From: Planctomycetota bacterium
GTDB lineage: Bacteria; Planctomycetota; Planctomycetia; Planctomycetales; Planctomycetaceae
Direction of reading: 5' to 3'
Length of the DNA stretch: 64,000 bases
NCBI GenBank assembly: GCA_023417655.1
Contig: JAEZFD010000069.1
Coordinates: 1 to 64,000, forward strand
Below, piece after piece: positions 23,970 through 32,540 of this stretch. The stretch's first letter is position 1. Each line of letters starts with the position of its first letter. The position numbers were made by a program, and so were the translations under genes. The notes beneath the pieces are model-generated. The model was not told the origin of the DNA. It made no database searches and saw only the letters and a program-made list of their open reading frames with translations.

Positions 23970-24995
23970 ATGAGTTCCATTCAGAAAATCCGGCGGATGC
24001 TCAGCCTGGTTGAGCGGCTTCAATCAGGCCGCTCCTATACCACGGCCGAACTGACGGTCCTGCTCGGAATCAGTCGTCGTACCTTCTTTCGAGACCTGAA
24101 AGACTTGCAGTCGGCCGGAATCGAGATTCTCTACGACACCGCGACGCAGGGATACTGGATCCCGATTCATCACGCGTTGCCGCCGACCCAGCTGACGCTC
24201 GCCGAAACACTGGCGCTGATCGTGCTCGCGAAAGAGACGGAAGAGAGCGGGCGGTCCCTTCCGTTTCTCGATGCCGCTCGGGACGCATCGCTCAAGCTCC
24301 AGAGTTCATTACCCTCCCACCTCGCCGAGCAGGCGAGCCGCCTGAGCGAGAGAGTTGCTGTTCATGCTGAACCGACCGGCCACACAGCTAGCGGTCGGCC
24401 GCACTATGAACGGCTGCTCGAAGGGGCAACCACTCACCGCAAAGTCCGCGGGCGTTATTTCAGTTTCGCGGACGGTACGGAAATTCAGACTCTGTTGAGC
24501 CCTTATCGGATGCTATTCCGACGCCATGCGTGGTACGTCATCGGACGTTCCTCGATTCATCGAGCCGTACGGACATTCCATGTCGGTCGTTTCTCGGAAA
24601 CAGAACTCACGAACGAGCAGTTCGCAGTTCCTCCGCGATTTACTCTACGGCGCTATTTCGGAAATGCATGGAGTCTCATCCGCGAGTCGAACGCCCGGGA
24701 AGAGGTGACGGTCCGCTTCCAACCTCTGGTGGCGAAAAATGTCGCCGAAGTCGCATGGCATCCGACCCAGCAGCTGAAGTGGAACGACGACGGAACTCTG
24801 GACTTCACCGTCACTGTCGATGGAATCCACGAGATGTCCTGGTGGATTCTGTCTTATGGAAATCAGGCCAAGGTCCTGAAGCCTGCCTCTCTTCAGAAAC
24901 TGATCGCCGATCGTGCCCGGGAGATGGTCGCTCAATACGCCGACGATACAGCGACTTCCGAACCAGCGCCGCCTCGACGGAAGCGATCGCGCTGA
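23970..24995 (+). CDS. WYL-domain HTH transcriptional regulator (YafY type)
   Basis: Regulator of 341 residues. The N-terminal 65 residues are an HTH_11 winged helix (RRMLSLVERLQSGRSYTTAELTVLLGISRRTFFRDLKDLQSAGI). Residues about 140-310 form a WYL domain (LLSPYRMLFRRHAWYVIGRS, HAWYVIG replacing the canonical WYL), which in characterised members binds nucleotides or other ligands and controls DNA binding. It sits between two DUF1559 genes; the paired palindromes just downstream (25052-25092) in front of the second DUF1559 gene are possible binding sites, which is inference. Confidence 0.92.
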   Translation: MSSIQKIRRMLSLVERLQSGRSYTTAELTVLLGISRRTFFRDLKDLQSAGIEILYDTATQGYWIPIHHALPPTQLTLAETLALIVLAKETEESGRSLPFLDAARDASLKLQSSLPSHLAEQASRLSERVAVHAEPTGHTASGRPHYERLLEGATTHRKVRGRYFSFADGTEIQTLLSPYRMLFRRHAWYVIGRSSIHRAVRTFHVGRFSETELTNEQFAVPPRFTLRRYFGNAWSLIRESNAREEVTVRFQPLVAKNVAEVAWHPTQQLKWNDDGTLDFTVTVDGIHEMSWWILSYGNQAKVLKPASLQKLIADRAREMVAQYADDTATSEPAPPRRKRSR

Positions 24996-25040
24996 GGAAC
25001 CTCACGGGAAATCTGCATCTGAAAACATTCAGGTCGCCTC

Positions 25041-25092
25041 TTGACCACGGTTGTAGCCTGGGCTACATTGCAAATGTGTAGCCAATGCTACA
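25041..25092 (+). promoter_or_regulatory. Promoter overlapped by two TGTAGC-N4-GCTACA operators
   Basis: Two identical-arm palindromes lie 25 bp centre to centre: TGTAGC-ctgg-GCTACA (25052-25067) and TGTAGC-caat-GCTACA (25077-25092). TTGACC (25041-25046) with a 17-base spacer to TACATT (25064-25069) looks like a sigma70-type promoter, so the first operator covers the -10 and the second covers the start region. They sit directly before the second DUF1559 gene (ATG 25127) and 57 bases after the WYL regulator gene. A repressor site is the natural reading; the regulator is not proven. Confidence 0.6.
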
Positions 25093-25126
25093 TTTCTGGG
25101 CGGGTCTTCGAACCTCAAGGATACGA

Positions 25127-26095
25127 ATGAAACGGCGCGGATTCACTTTAATCGAACTTCTTGTCGTCATCGCCATTATTGCGATGCTGGTCTCGCTCCT
25201 TTTGCCGGCAGTCCAGCGAGCGAGAGAGGCCGCGAGGATGGCCCAGTGCAAGAATCATTTAAAACAACTCGGACTCGCGTTTCATAATTATCACGACGCT
25301 CATACGCTGTTTCCGGCCGCTTATCTTGCGGACACGCGGCACCCCCAGCGTGATCCGGAATCTTATGATGCTCCAAACGGTTTCGGCTGGGGAACGATGC
25401 TGCTTCCCTATCTGGACCAAGGGCCGCTCTATCAACAGTTGAGGACCGACCGTCCCTGCTGGGATGCCGTGAACGCAACGGCCGTAAGGACTCGGCTCTC
25501 TGTCTTTATCTGTCCCTCGGCTACGGATGCAGACGGAAACTTCGCCGTCGTCAACGACTCCGGAACAGAACTGGCGCAATTCAGTCGATCCACGTATGTG
25601 GCGAACGCCGGACGGGATGAACCCTGGGGTTATGATCAGGAAATTGATCTGTCGAAGTATGCCGATGGGCCGCTGTACCGGAACTCTCGTATTCGTGCAG
25701 CGCATGTGACCGATGGACTCTCTAACACCGTTTTTATTGGGGAGCACGCCCCGATTCTGAGTTCGAAGACCTGGGTTGGAGTCGTCCCGGCCGCGTCCGT
25801 CTGCACCAACAATCCCAGCAGGTTCCCGATTACGCAGTGCGACCGAGCGGCGACACTCGTCAACGTCCACTCCGGCCCTGCAGTCGCAGAGATCGACCCA
25901 GTCTCCGGCTTCGCTCCAGTCCATCCGCCCAACAGCCCGCTCTCACACGTCTGCCAGATGTATTCCGAGCATACAGGCGGCTGCAATGTGCTGCTGGGTG
26001 ATGGAAGTGTCCGCTTCGTTTCGCAGTTCATCCATCAGCCGACTTGGGAAGCACTCTCGTCCATCGGACGCGGCGACATTGTCAGCGAGTTCTAG
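25127..26095 (+). CDS. DUF1559 prepilin-like protein (second copy)
   Basis: From ATG 25127 (322 residues) the protein opens with a model prepilin motif, MKRRGFTLIELLVVIAIIAM, then PAVQRAREAARMAQCKNHLKQLGLAFHNYHDAHTLFPA. The C-terminus carries the H-X9-DG signature HTGGCNVLLGDG and SVRFVSQFI. Similar length to the first copy (22770-23771) and similar central Tyr/Pro-rich loops, so these are paralogues. Upstream, two palindromes overlap the promoter, so expression is probably regulated. Predicted to be matured by prepilin peptidase and placed in the envelope. Confidence 0.93.
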   Translation: MKRRGFTLIELLVVIAIIAMLVSLLLPAVQRAREAARMAQCKNHLKQLGLAFHNYHDAHTLFPAAYLADTRHPQRDPESYDAPNGFGWGTMLLPYLDQGPLYQQLRTDRPCWDAVNATAVRTRLSVFICPSATDADGNFAVVNDSGTELAQFSRSTYVANAGRDEPWGYDQEIDLSKYADGPLYRNSRIRAAHVTDGLSNTVFIGEHAPILSSKTWVGVVPAASVCTNNPSRFPITQCDRAATLVNVHSGPAVAEIDPVSGFAPVHPPNSPLSHVCQMYSEHTGGCNVLLGDGSVRFVSQFIHQPTWEALSSIGRGDIVSEF

Positions 26096-26228
26096 CGCGG
26101 TCTTCCCTTTCCGCGCCCGCATCACGCAACCTCAGCGTGACGCAATAGGGCGATCAATCCATAAGCAAGCTGTCGTGAACCGGCTTTCTAAATGGCAATC
26201 CATCTCTTTGACCGAGCGGTACGTATTG

Positions 26229-26666
26229 ATGTCGAATCAAACTGAAAATTCCGGAGTCCGCTGGCTCGCGGTGCTGATGGTGATTGCCGGCTTCGCGTGG
26301 TGGATTTACAGTTGGTACACCCGTCCGCCTGTCATTGAGACCGCGAACCTGAAGTACATTCAACTCTTGATGACCGCCGTCTCCAGCAAGCAGCCAGAAT
26401 CCGTCGCACGAGTCGGCCAGTCGATTCAGCAACGGTTTGACTCAGGGGAAATGTCACTGTCGGAAAAACAGTCCCTTGAGCGGATCATCGCCATGACGAC
26501 CGCCGGAAAATGGAACGAGGCGTATCAGGCCTGCTTTCGGCTCGCGGAGGGCCAGCTCAACCGCACCCGAAAACCAAATTCCCAATCCGGGCACTCTCAC
26601 AGTCATTCCCACGATCCTTCTCACGACGGCGGGCATGATCACGGAAAAGACGAGAAGCCAAAGTAA
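26229..26666 (+). CDS. Small membrane protein with His-rich tail
   Basis: Start ATG 26229 gives 145 residues; the frame upstream belongs to nothing coding. Residues about 12-28 form one membrane span (WLAVLMVIAGFAWWIY), followed by a helical region with LSEKQSLERIIAMTTAGKWNEAYQACFRLAEGQL. The last 30 residues are extremely His-rich (SGHSHSHSHDPSHDGGHDHG), a likely metal-binding tail outside or inside the membrane. No family named. The stop is 251 bases before glnS. Confidence 0.68.
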   Translation: MSNQTENSGVRWLAVLMVIAGFAWWIYSWYTRPPVIETANLKYIQLLMTAVSSKQPESVARVGQSIQQRFDSGEMSLSEKQSLERIIAMTTAGKWNEAYQACFRLAEGQLNRTRKPNSQSGHSHSHSHDPSHDGGHDHGKDEKPK

Positions 26667-26917
26667 ACAGATCGCAACAACGACCAATAAAACGCTCTCA
26701 AATACTTTTCCCGGCGACGAACCCGACCTCATTTCGAGGTCAACCCGCCTGAGATTTTGTCATTCGCCAGACTGGCTGCTCCAGCTATGATGCCGACCAC
26801 AGGCGGGGAGTCTCGACTCACGAGACCTCCGCCCGTACCATCAAGACGACACAAATTGCTGTCGACGCAGTTACCAGTATTTAACTGGCAGAAATCACTG
26901 GCAGGAGCCTGAAGGCG

Positions 26918-28615
26918 ATGGAAGTTGAGACCACCGGTTCGTCACCCGAGAAGCGGGATTTTATTCGGGAAATCGTGGCACAGGATGTCGCTGCGGGAAT
27001 CCATGGTGGCCGCGTTCAAACCCGATTCCCCCCAGAGCCAAACGGCTATCTGCATATCGGTCACGCAAAGTCGATCTGCCTGAACTTCGGAATCGCGAAG
27101 GAATTCGGCGGCAAGTGCAACTTGCGGTTCGACGACACCAATCCGACCAAAGAGGACACCGAGTACGTCGACTCCATCCAGGACGACGTACGGTGGCTTG
27201 GCTTTGAATGGGACGGACTGTACTACGCATCAGATTATTTCGAACAGCTGTATCAGTGGGCAGTCGATCTGATTCGCGCTGGCTTGGCCTACGTCGACAG
27301 CCAGTCGAGTGAAGAGATTCGGCAGAATCGCGGAACGGCCGGGTCGCCCGGCGTCGAGAGCCCTTACCGCAACCGGAGCGTCGAGGAGAATCTCGATCTG
27401 TTCGCACGAATGAGAGCCGGGGAATTTCCCGATGGTGCTCACGTTCTGCGTGCCAAGATGGACATGGCATCAAAGCATCTGATCTACCGGGATCCATTGC
27501 TTTACCGCATTCGCCACGCCCACCATCACCGAACGGGCGATGCCTGGTGCATTTACCCGATGTACGACTATGCACACGGGCAGTGCGATTCGATCGAGCA
27601 GATCACACACTCCATCTGCACACTTGAGTTTGAGACTCACCGGCCACTCTACGAGTGGTTCATTGAGAAACTCGGAATCTTCCCATCACGTCAGTATGAG
27701 TTCGCGCGACTCAACCTGACTTACACCGTGATGAGCAAGCGGAAGCTCCTCGAACTGGTGCAGGAAGGGGCCGTCACCGGCTGGGATGACCCACGGATGC
27801 CGACCATCTCCGGCTTGCGACGTCGCGGTTACACCCCCGAGGCAATCCGCAACTTCTGCAAGACGATCGGAGTCACTCGGTATAATGGCCTCACTGACAT
27901 GGTCGTGCTGGAGAACGCACTCCGCGAACACCTGAACCGGGTTGCCGAGCGCCGCATGGCCGTTCTGGAACCACTGAAGGTCGTGATCACCAACTATCCG
28001 GAAGGTCAGGTCGAATACCTCGACGCTGTGAATAACCCCGAGGATCCATCCGCAGGAACCCGGCAGATTCCATTTTCGCGTGAGATCTACATTGAACGCG
28101 AAGACTTCATGGAGAACGCTCCCAAGAAGTTCTTCCGTCTGGCTCCCGGTCAGGAAGTGCGGCTTCGCTGGGCTTACTTCCTGAAGTGCGATGAGGTCAT
28201 CAAGAATGATCAGGGAGAGATCGTCGAACTGCGTTGCACTTATGACCCTGAAACTCGAGGCGGCAATGCTCCCGACGGCCGCAAGGTGAAAGGGACGATC
28301 CACTGGGTCGAAGCCAAGCACGCCCTGTCAGCCACAATTCGACTTTACGACCACCTGTTGAAAGTCGCTGACCCGGCTGACGTGCCTGAAGGTGCGGAAT
28401 GGAAGTCGGCACTCAACGAGAACTCGCTGCAGACACTGACCGACTGCAAGCTGGAACCAGCACTCAAGGATTGCCAACCCGGCCTGCCAGTGCAATTCGA
28501 ACGGAAGGGTTACTTCGTCGTCGATTCCGTCGACAGTCAGGCAGATGCACTCGTTTTCAACCGATCCGTCACGCTGAAAGACACATGGCAGAAAATGTCG
28601 GGCAAAGACGCCTGA
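26918..28615 (+). CDS. glnS: Glutaminyl-tRNA synthetase
   Basis: Class I aminoacyl-tRNA synthetase, 565 residues, charging tRNA-Gln with glutamine. The HIGH motif is HIGHAKSICLNFG at about residue 45, and the KMSKS motif is VMSKRKLLELV at about 270. RFPPEPNGYLHIGH and LRFDDTNPTKED separate GlnRS from bacterial GluRS. The C-terminal anticodon-binding beta-barrels are present (GNAPDGRKVKGTIHWVE). In most bacteria lacking GlnRS, Gln-tRNA is made by amidation; presence here shows the direct route. Start ATG 26918. A terminator-like hairpin follows. Confidence 0.97.
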   Translation: MEVETTGSSPEKRDFIREIVAQDVAAGIHGGRVQTRFPPEPNGYLHIGHAKSICLNFGIAKEFGGKCNLRFDDTNPTKEDTEYVDSIQDDVRWLGFEWDGLYYASDYFEQLYQWAVDLIRAGLAYVDSQSSEEIRQNRGTAGSPGVESPYRNRSVEENLDLFARMRAGEFPDGAHVLRAKMDMASKHLIYRDPLLYRIRHAHHHRTGDAWCIYPMYDYAHGQCDSIEQITHSICTLEFETHRPLYEWFIEKLGIFPSRQYEFARLNLTYTVMSKRKLLELVQEGAVTGWDDPRMPTISGLRRRGYTPEAIRNFCKTIGVTRYNGLTDMVVLENALREHLNRVAERRMAVLEPLKVVITNYPEGQVEYLDAVNNPEDPSAGTRQIPFSREIYIEREDFMENAPKKFFRLAPGQEVRLRWAYFLKCDEVIKNDQGEIVELRCTYDPETRGGNAPDGRKVKGTIHWVEAKHALSATIRLYDHLLKVADPADVPEGAEWKSALNENSLQTLTDCKLEPALKDCQPGLPVQFERKGYFVVDSVDSQADALVFNRSVTLKDTWQKMSGKDA

Positions 28616-28645
28616 CATTCATGCTCCGCCAGAACTGATCACTCC

Positions 28646-28680
28646 GAGACATCCGACTTGCTTCACAGGTCGGATGTCTC
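28646..28680 (+). terminator. Hairpin after glnS
   Basis: GAGACATCCGAC (28646-28657) pairs exactly with GTCGGATGTCTC (28669-28680) around an 11-base loop, 30 bases after the glnS stop. Only a weak T-tract (ATCATTT) follows, so termination may be Rho-independent or just attenuating. Confidence 0.65.
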
Positions 28681-28843
28681 ATCATTTGGCGACTGCTCTC
28701 GAAACTTGTGCGCTGAGGACTCAACTCCCCTTTAAAGAGGCTGAACTCCGCCCTGATTGCGTTATGATGCCGGGATCAGGGGAGCTTGATTCCCGATTCT
28801 TTCTGATTGCCAACGACATCAGCGACTTCCAGCAGGATCTCTT

Positions 28844-30139
28844 GTGGTGAATGGTTTTTCACGTTTCCCCGGTTTGCGTTTCCCACAGCTGGCGGCGGTT
28901 CTGGCTGCCACGATGGTCGCCACCTGCTCGTCATCCTTCTCAATGCTGCAGGCTCAGGAAGCCGAAAAGCCGCTGATCGCTTATATCGGCACCTTCAGTT
29001 CTCCCCTACGAGATGTCCTGCCGACTCAGGTCGATCTCCCGCCAGGAAATGGGCGCGGCATCCATCTGTTTCAGGTCAATCGCAAGACGGGGGCTCTGAC
29101 GCCCATCGGAACGCAGGACATGGGGAACAGCCCAAGCTGTCTCACTCTGAATGCTGAAGGAACACGCCTGTATTCCGCGAACGAAACGGACCACATCGGA
29201 AAGGACAAAGAGGGAACGATCACCGCCTTCTCTGTGAACCCGAAAAACGGACAGCTGGTGGAACTGAACACGGTCCGCTCCGGCAGCGCTGGTCCAACTC
29301 ATCTCACCATTCATCCAGGGGGGCGGTTCCTGCTCGTCGCGAATTACTTCGGCGGCGCGGTCTCTGTTCTTCCGATTCTGGAAGACGGAAAACTGGCAGA
29401 ACCATCGGACGTGAAATTTGACGAAGGCACCATCGGCCCGACGAAAGCGACCCATGCTCCGCCGGGAAGTTTCGCCATCAGCGGACACGATCGGACTCAC
29501 GCTCACATGGTTCAGTCACATGCGGCGGGCAGGTTTGTCCTGCATACGGACCTCGGCCTCGACAAGATTTTCATCTGGAAATTCGACGATCAGGCTGGCA
29601 AGCTGCAACCGAATGAACCGGCTTCCGTTTCGCTCCCGCCGGGCGACGGACCGCGTCACTTTGATTTCCACCCGAATGGACGATGGCTGTACTCCATTCA
29701 GGAAGAAGGATCGACGGTCGTCCTTTTCGACTTCGACACAGAGAAAGGAACCCTCACCGAACGGCAGACGATTTCCACTCTCCCTGCAGGCTTCGCCGGC
29801 AGCAACTTCTGCTCTGGAATCCGAGTCTCTGCGGACGGCCGCTTCCTGTATGCAGGGAACCGCCTGCATGACAGCATCGCCATATTCGCGGTTGGAGCCG
29901 ACGGCAGTCTGACCATGCAGGGTGAAGTCTGGACTCAGGGAAATTATCCGCGCAGCTTCACGTTCGATCCCACGGGACAGTTCCTCTATTGCTGTAATCA
30001 GCGCAGTGATAATGTCACCGTTTTTCGGGTCGACCGTCAGACAGGCGGACTGACGTTTACCGGGCAGTTCACACCCGTCGGCAACCCGTCCCATGTCCTG
30101 TTTCTGGATCTGGGGACTGTGAAAACGACTGGAAAATAG
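28844..30139 (+). CDS. Secreted lactonase-family (6-phosphogluconolactonase-type) propeller
   Basis: Protein of 431 residues starting at GTG 28844; AGGAT lies just upstream. A signal peptide (PQLAAVLAATMVATCSS...LQAQ) precedes a seven-bladed beta-propeller of the Pgl/lactonase family: IAYIGTFSSPLRD, GRGIHLFQVNRKTGALTPIG, SCLTLNAEGTRLYSANE, FDEGTIGP...HAHMVQSH, GDGPRHFDFHPNGRWLYSIQEE, LYAGNRLHDSIAIF and GNYPRSFTFDPTGQFLYCCNQ. Cytoplasmic relatives hydrolyse 6-phosphogluconolactone; exported planctomycete copies are uncharacterised. It has a near relative at 31264-32460. Confidence 0.9.
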   Translation: MVNGFSRFPGLRFPQLAAVLAATMVATCSSSFSMLQAQEAEKPLIAYIGTFSSPLRDVLPTQVDLPPGNGRGIHLFQVNRKTGALTPIGTQDMGNSPSCLTLNAEGTRLYSANETDHIGKDKEGTITAFSVNPKNGQLVELNTVRSGSAGPTHLTIHPGGRFLLVANYFGGAVSVLPILEDGKLAEPSDVKFDEGTIGPTKATHAPPGSFAISGHDRTHAHMVQSHAAGRFVLHTDLGLDKIFIWKFDDQAGKLQPNEPASVSLPPGDGPRHFDFHPNGRWLYSIQEEGSTVVLFDFDTEKGTLTERQTISTLPAGFAGSNFCSGIRVSADGRFLYAGNRLHDSIAIFAVGADGSLTMQGEVWTQGNYPRSFTFDPTGQFLYCCNQRSDNVTVFRVDRQTGGLTFTGQFTPVGNPSHVLFLDLGTVKTTGK

Positions 30140-30184
30140 GCCCAGACGCCTATCATCCGGCTGTCACCTAGAGAGAGGTGCGCG

Positions 30185-31150
30185 ATGCAGAAGAGAACCA
30201 TGCCAAGGGTGATTGCTCATCGAGGCGCCAGTGGTTATCTCCCGGAACATACGCTTGAGGCCAAGGCTCTGGCGTATGGGATGGGGGCCGATTACCTCGA
30301 ACAGGATGTCGTTCTCACCCGGGACTCCGTTCCGATCGTGATGCACGACATTCACTTGGACACCGTCTCGGACGTCGCCAAGAAATTTCCGGGCAGGGCC
30401 CGTAGCGATGGCCGTTACTACGCGATCGACTTCAGCTGGGAAGAAGTTTCACAGCTGCGGGTCACCGAGCGATTTAACCCTCGCGATGGGAAGGCGGTCT
30501 TCGAGAAGCGATTCCCGGTCGGCGTCGGAAATTTCCGGATTCCGACGTTGGCTGAGGAAATTCAATTCATTCAGGGGCTGAATCGCAGCACCGGTCGCAA
30601 CGTCGGGATCTACCCTGAGATTAAGCAGCCCCGCTTTCACGAAAATGAAGGCCGCGACATTACCGCGATCGTACTCGATGTGCTGCTGGAGGCGGGGTAT
30701 CGCACGAAGGCAGACGCCTGCTATGTGCAGTGCTTTGAGCCACCGTCGCTGCAGCGGCTGCGCAAAGAATTTGGCTGCCAGTTGAAACTGATTCAGCTGA
30801 TGGATGGCAAGGCGAGCCAGCGGGCCATGGAATCCGAATCCTCGCTGACCGAGTACCTGAAAGACGTCGCGACTTATGCGGATGGAGTTGGGCCGGAGTT
30901 AAAACCAGTGCTGTCATCGCTCCGCTTCGGCTCAAAGACCGACGGTGCGGGGGATGGAGCATTTGTCCGCGTCGCTCATGCCTGCGGGCTCGAAGTTCAC
31001 CCCTGGACCTGCCGGGCCGATCAGCTTCCCGCTGGGCAGGAGTCCTTCGAGAAGCTCCATCGTGTCTTGTTCGACTTGCAGGTGGATGCCGTGTTCTCGG
31101 ACTTCCCCGATCAGTCCCGACAGCAGTTTCTGGCCTGCCGGGACGCCTGA
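30185..31150 (+). CDS. Glycerophosphodiester phosphodiesterase
   Basis: GDPD-family enzyme of 321 residues (ATG 30185; ATG 30200 is an alternative). It hydrolyses glycerophosphodiesters to glycerol-3-phosphate and alcohols. The catalytic HRGASGYLPEHT at about residue 13-24 and EQDVVLTRDSVPIVMHDIHLD at about 43-62 are intact, as is YPEIKQPRFH, which supplies a further acidic metal ligand. No signal peptide, so probably cytoplasmic, though many GlpQ relatives are periplasmic. It lies between two lactonase genes on opposite strands and is 45 bases after the first, so it may be cotranscribed with it. Confidence 0.92.
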   Translation: MQKRTMPRVIAHRGASGYLPEHTLEAKALAYGMGADYLEQDVVLTRDSVPIVMHDIHLDTVSDVAKKFPGRARSDGRYYAIDFSWEEVSQLRVTERFNPRDGKAVFEKRFPVGVGNFRIPTLAEEIQFIQGLNRSTGRNVGIYPEIKQPRFHENEGRDITAIVLDVLLEAGYRTKADACYVQCFEPPSLQRLRKEFGCQLKLIQLMDGKASQRAMESESSLTEYLKDVATYADGVGPELKPVLSSLRFGSKTDGAGDGAFVRVAHACGLEVHPWTCRADQLPAGQESFEKLHRVLFDLQVDAVFSDFPDQSRQQFLACRDA

Positions 31151-31170
31151 GTGATCGAGCCATGAAAAAA

Positions 31171-31211
31171 CCTCATGCGGAGTGGAATTGAGTTTCCGCA
31201 CACGCATGAGG
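31171..31211 (-). terminator. Terminator for the minus-strand lactonase gene
   Basis: CCTCATGCG (31171-31179) pairs with CGCATGAGG (31203-31211), and GTGGAA pairs with TTCCGCAC inside. On the minus strand AAAAAA at 31165-31170 supplies a TTTTTT tract, so it ends the minus-strand lactonase transcript; it may also serve the plus-strand GDPD gene. Confidence 0.75.
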
Positions 31212-31263
31212 TCAATTCTGCGAATTGCCAGACCTGATCAGTTCTGGCACTGCTGGACGCGAT

Positions 31264-32460
31264 CTACTTCACTTGGACAATACGGACGCAGACCGGCATC
31301 GGGACTTTAATCACTTCGCCTGTCGCAGTCAGTGCTCCGGTCTTCTGATCAACACGGAAGACGTGAATGTCGTCGCTGTTCTGGTTCGCTGCGAACAGGA
31401 ATTCGCCTGTCGGATCGATCACAAAGTTTCGAGGAAACTGCCCGCCGGTCGGAGCGAATCCGGCTGACTTCAGCGTTCCGTCATCCTGAATGTGGTAAAT
31501 CGCTAGAGTGTCTGGCCCGCGGTTTGAGACGTACAGAAACTTTCCATTCGGATGCACGGCCACTTCCGCAGTTCCGCCTGATCCGGTCCAGTCAGCTGGG
31601 ACGGTCGACAGAGTCTGCAACGGAGTCAGCTTTCCGTCTTCGTAGCTGTAAGCAGTGACCGTCCAGTCGAGTTCGTTGTTGTGATAGGCGTACTTCTGAT
31701 TCGGATGGAATGTGAAGTGTCGTGGTCCGGCTCCCGGTTTGGCAAGGACTGATACACCCTTCTTGGCATCCAGTTCGCCAGTCTTCACGTCGAAAGGATA
31801 GATCTTCAGCTGGTCGATCCCGAGGTCCGCGACGACAGCGTATTTCTGGTCCGGAGTCAGATTGATCGAATGTCCATGCGGAGCCTCCTGACGGCGCCCA
31901 TCGCTGCTTTTGCCGGTGTGCTGCACAGTCGAAACCGCTGGGCTGAGCGAGCCGTCTTCTAACACCTTGTAGGTCGCAGCAGTTGTCCCTTTTCCATAGT
32001 TGGCGACCAGAACCCGTGTGCCAGTCTGATCAAGTGCCACATGGCAGGTGGTCGTTCCATGAGCCGGCTGCGTATTCAGGTGGGTCAGTGCACCGGTTGC
32101 AGGATCAACGCGGAACGCCATCACACCGCCGGTCCCTTTCTGTCCGTCTCCCTCGCCCAGCTGACTGACTTCCGTGACGGCATACATTCGTTGACCATCA
32201 GGTGTGAATGCCAGAAATGAAGGATTGGCACACTCGGCGACAACGCGCGGTTCAGAAGTTGACTTGCCGGTCGCGGGATCGAATTCAAAGGCATAAATTC
32301 CTTTGCCTTCTTTCTTGCCATGCGTCGTATAAGCTCCGACGTAGATCCGGTATTTGCCAGCAGCCGGTTCCGCGGCATCGGCGATCGACGGCGATCCCTG
32401 CAGCAGACTCTCCAGCGTAAAGAGGGTGAGCAATCCCATCAGCGACAGTGCTTTCCGCAT
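31264..32460 (-). CDS. Secreted lactonase-family propeller (second copy)
   Basis: From the Met at 32460 (a frame to 32523 adds 21 residues of non-signal character) the protein has 398 residues. A signal peptide (MRKALSLMGLLTLFTLESLLQG) precedes a seven-bladed lactonase propeller: YRIYVGAYTTHG, GKGIYAFEFDPATGKST, PSFLAFTPDGQRMYAV, ALDQTGTRVLVANYGKG, GAGPRHFTFHPNQKYAYHNNE, GKFLYVSNRGPDTLAIY and GGQFPRNFVIDPTGEFLFAANQNSDDIHVF. The two lactonase genes here share the overall fold but differ clearly in sequence. Likely role: hydrolysing sugar lactones or a related substrate outside the cytoplasm (inference from family). Confidence 0.9.
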   Translation of the reverse strand: MRKALSLMGLLTLFTLESLLQGSPSIADAAEPAAGKYRIYVGAYTTHGKKEGKGIYAFEFDPATGKSTSEPRVVAECANPSFLAFTPDGQRMYAVTEVSQLGEGDGQKGTGGVMAFRVDPATGALTHLNTQPAHGTTTCHVALDQTGTRVLVANYGKGTTAATYKVLEDGSLSPAVSTVQHTGKSSDGRRQEAPHGHSINLTPDQKYAVVADLGIDQLKIYPFDVKTGELDAKKGVSVLAKPGAGPRHFTFHPNQKYAYHNNELDWTVTAYSYEDGKLTPLQTLSTVPADWTGSGGTAEVAVHPNGKFLYVSNRGPDTLAIYHIQDDGTLKSAGFAPTGGQFPRNFVIDPTGEFLFAANQNSDDIHVFRVDQKTGALTATGEVIKVPMPVCVRIVQVK

Positions 32461-32481
32461 CGTATTCACTCTCCTAAAAAA

Positions 32482-32511
32482 GAACCCGCACATCATGGAA
32501 TGCGCGGGTTC
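32482..32511 (-). terminator. Terminator for Gfo/Idh/MocA gene
   Basis: GAACCCGC (32482-32489) pairs with GCGGGTTC (32504-32511). The plus-strand AAAAAA at 32476-32481 gives a minus-strand TTTTTT tract right after the hairpin, so the oxidoreductase transcript probably ends here before the lactonase gene. Confidence 0.75.
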
Positions 32512-32540
32512 AAAGTCTAGCAAATGATCTTCTGGAATGC

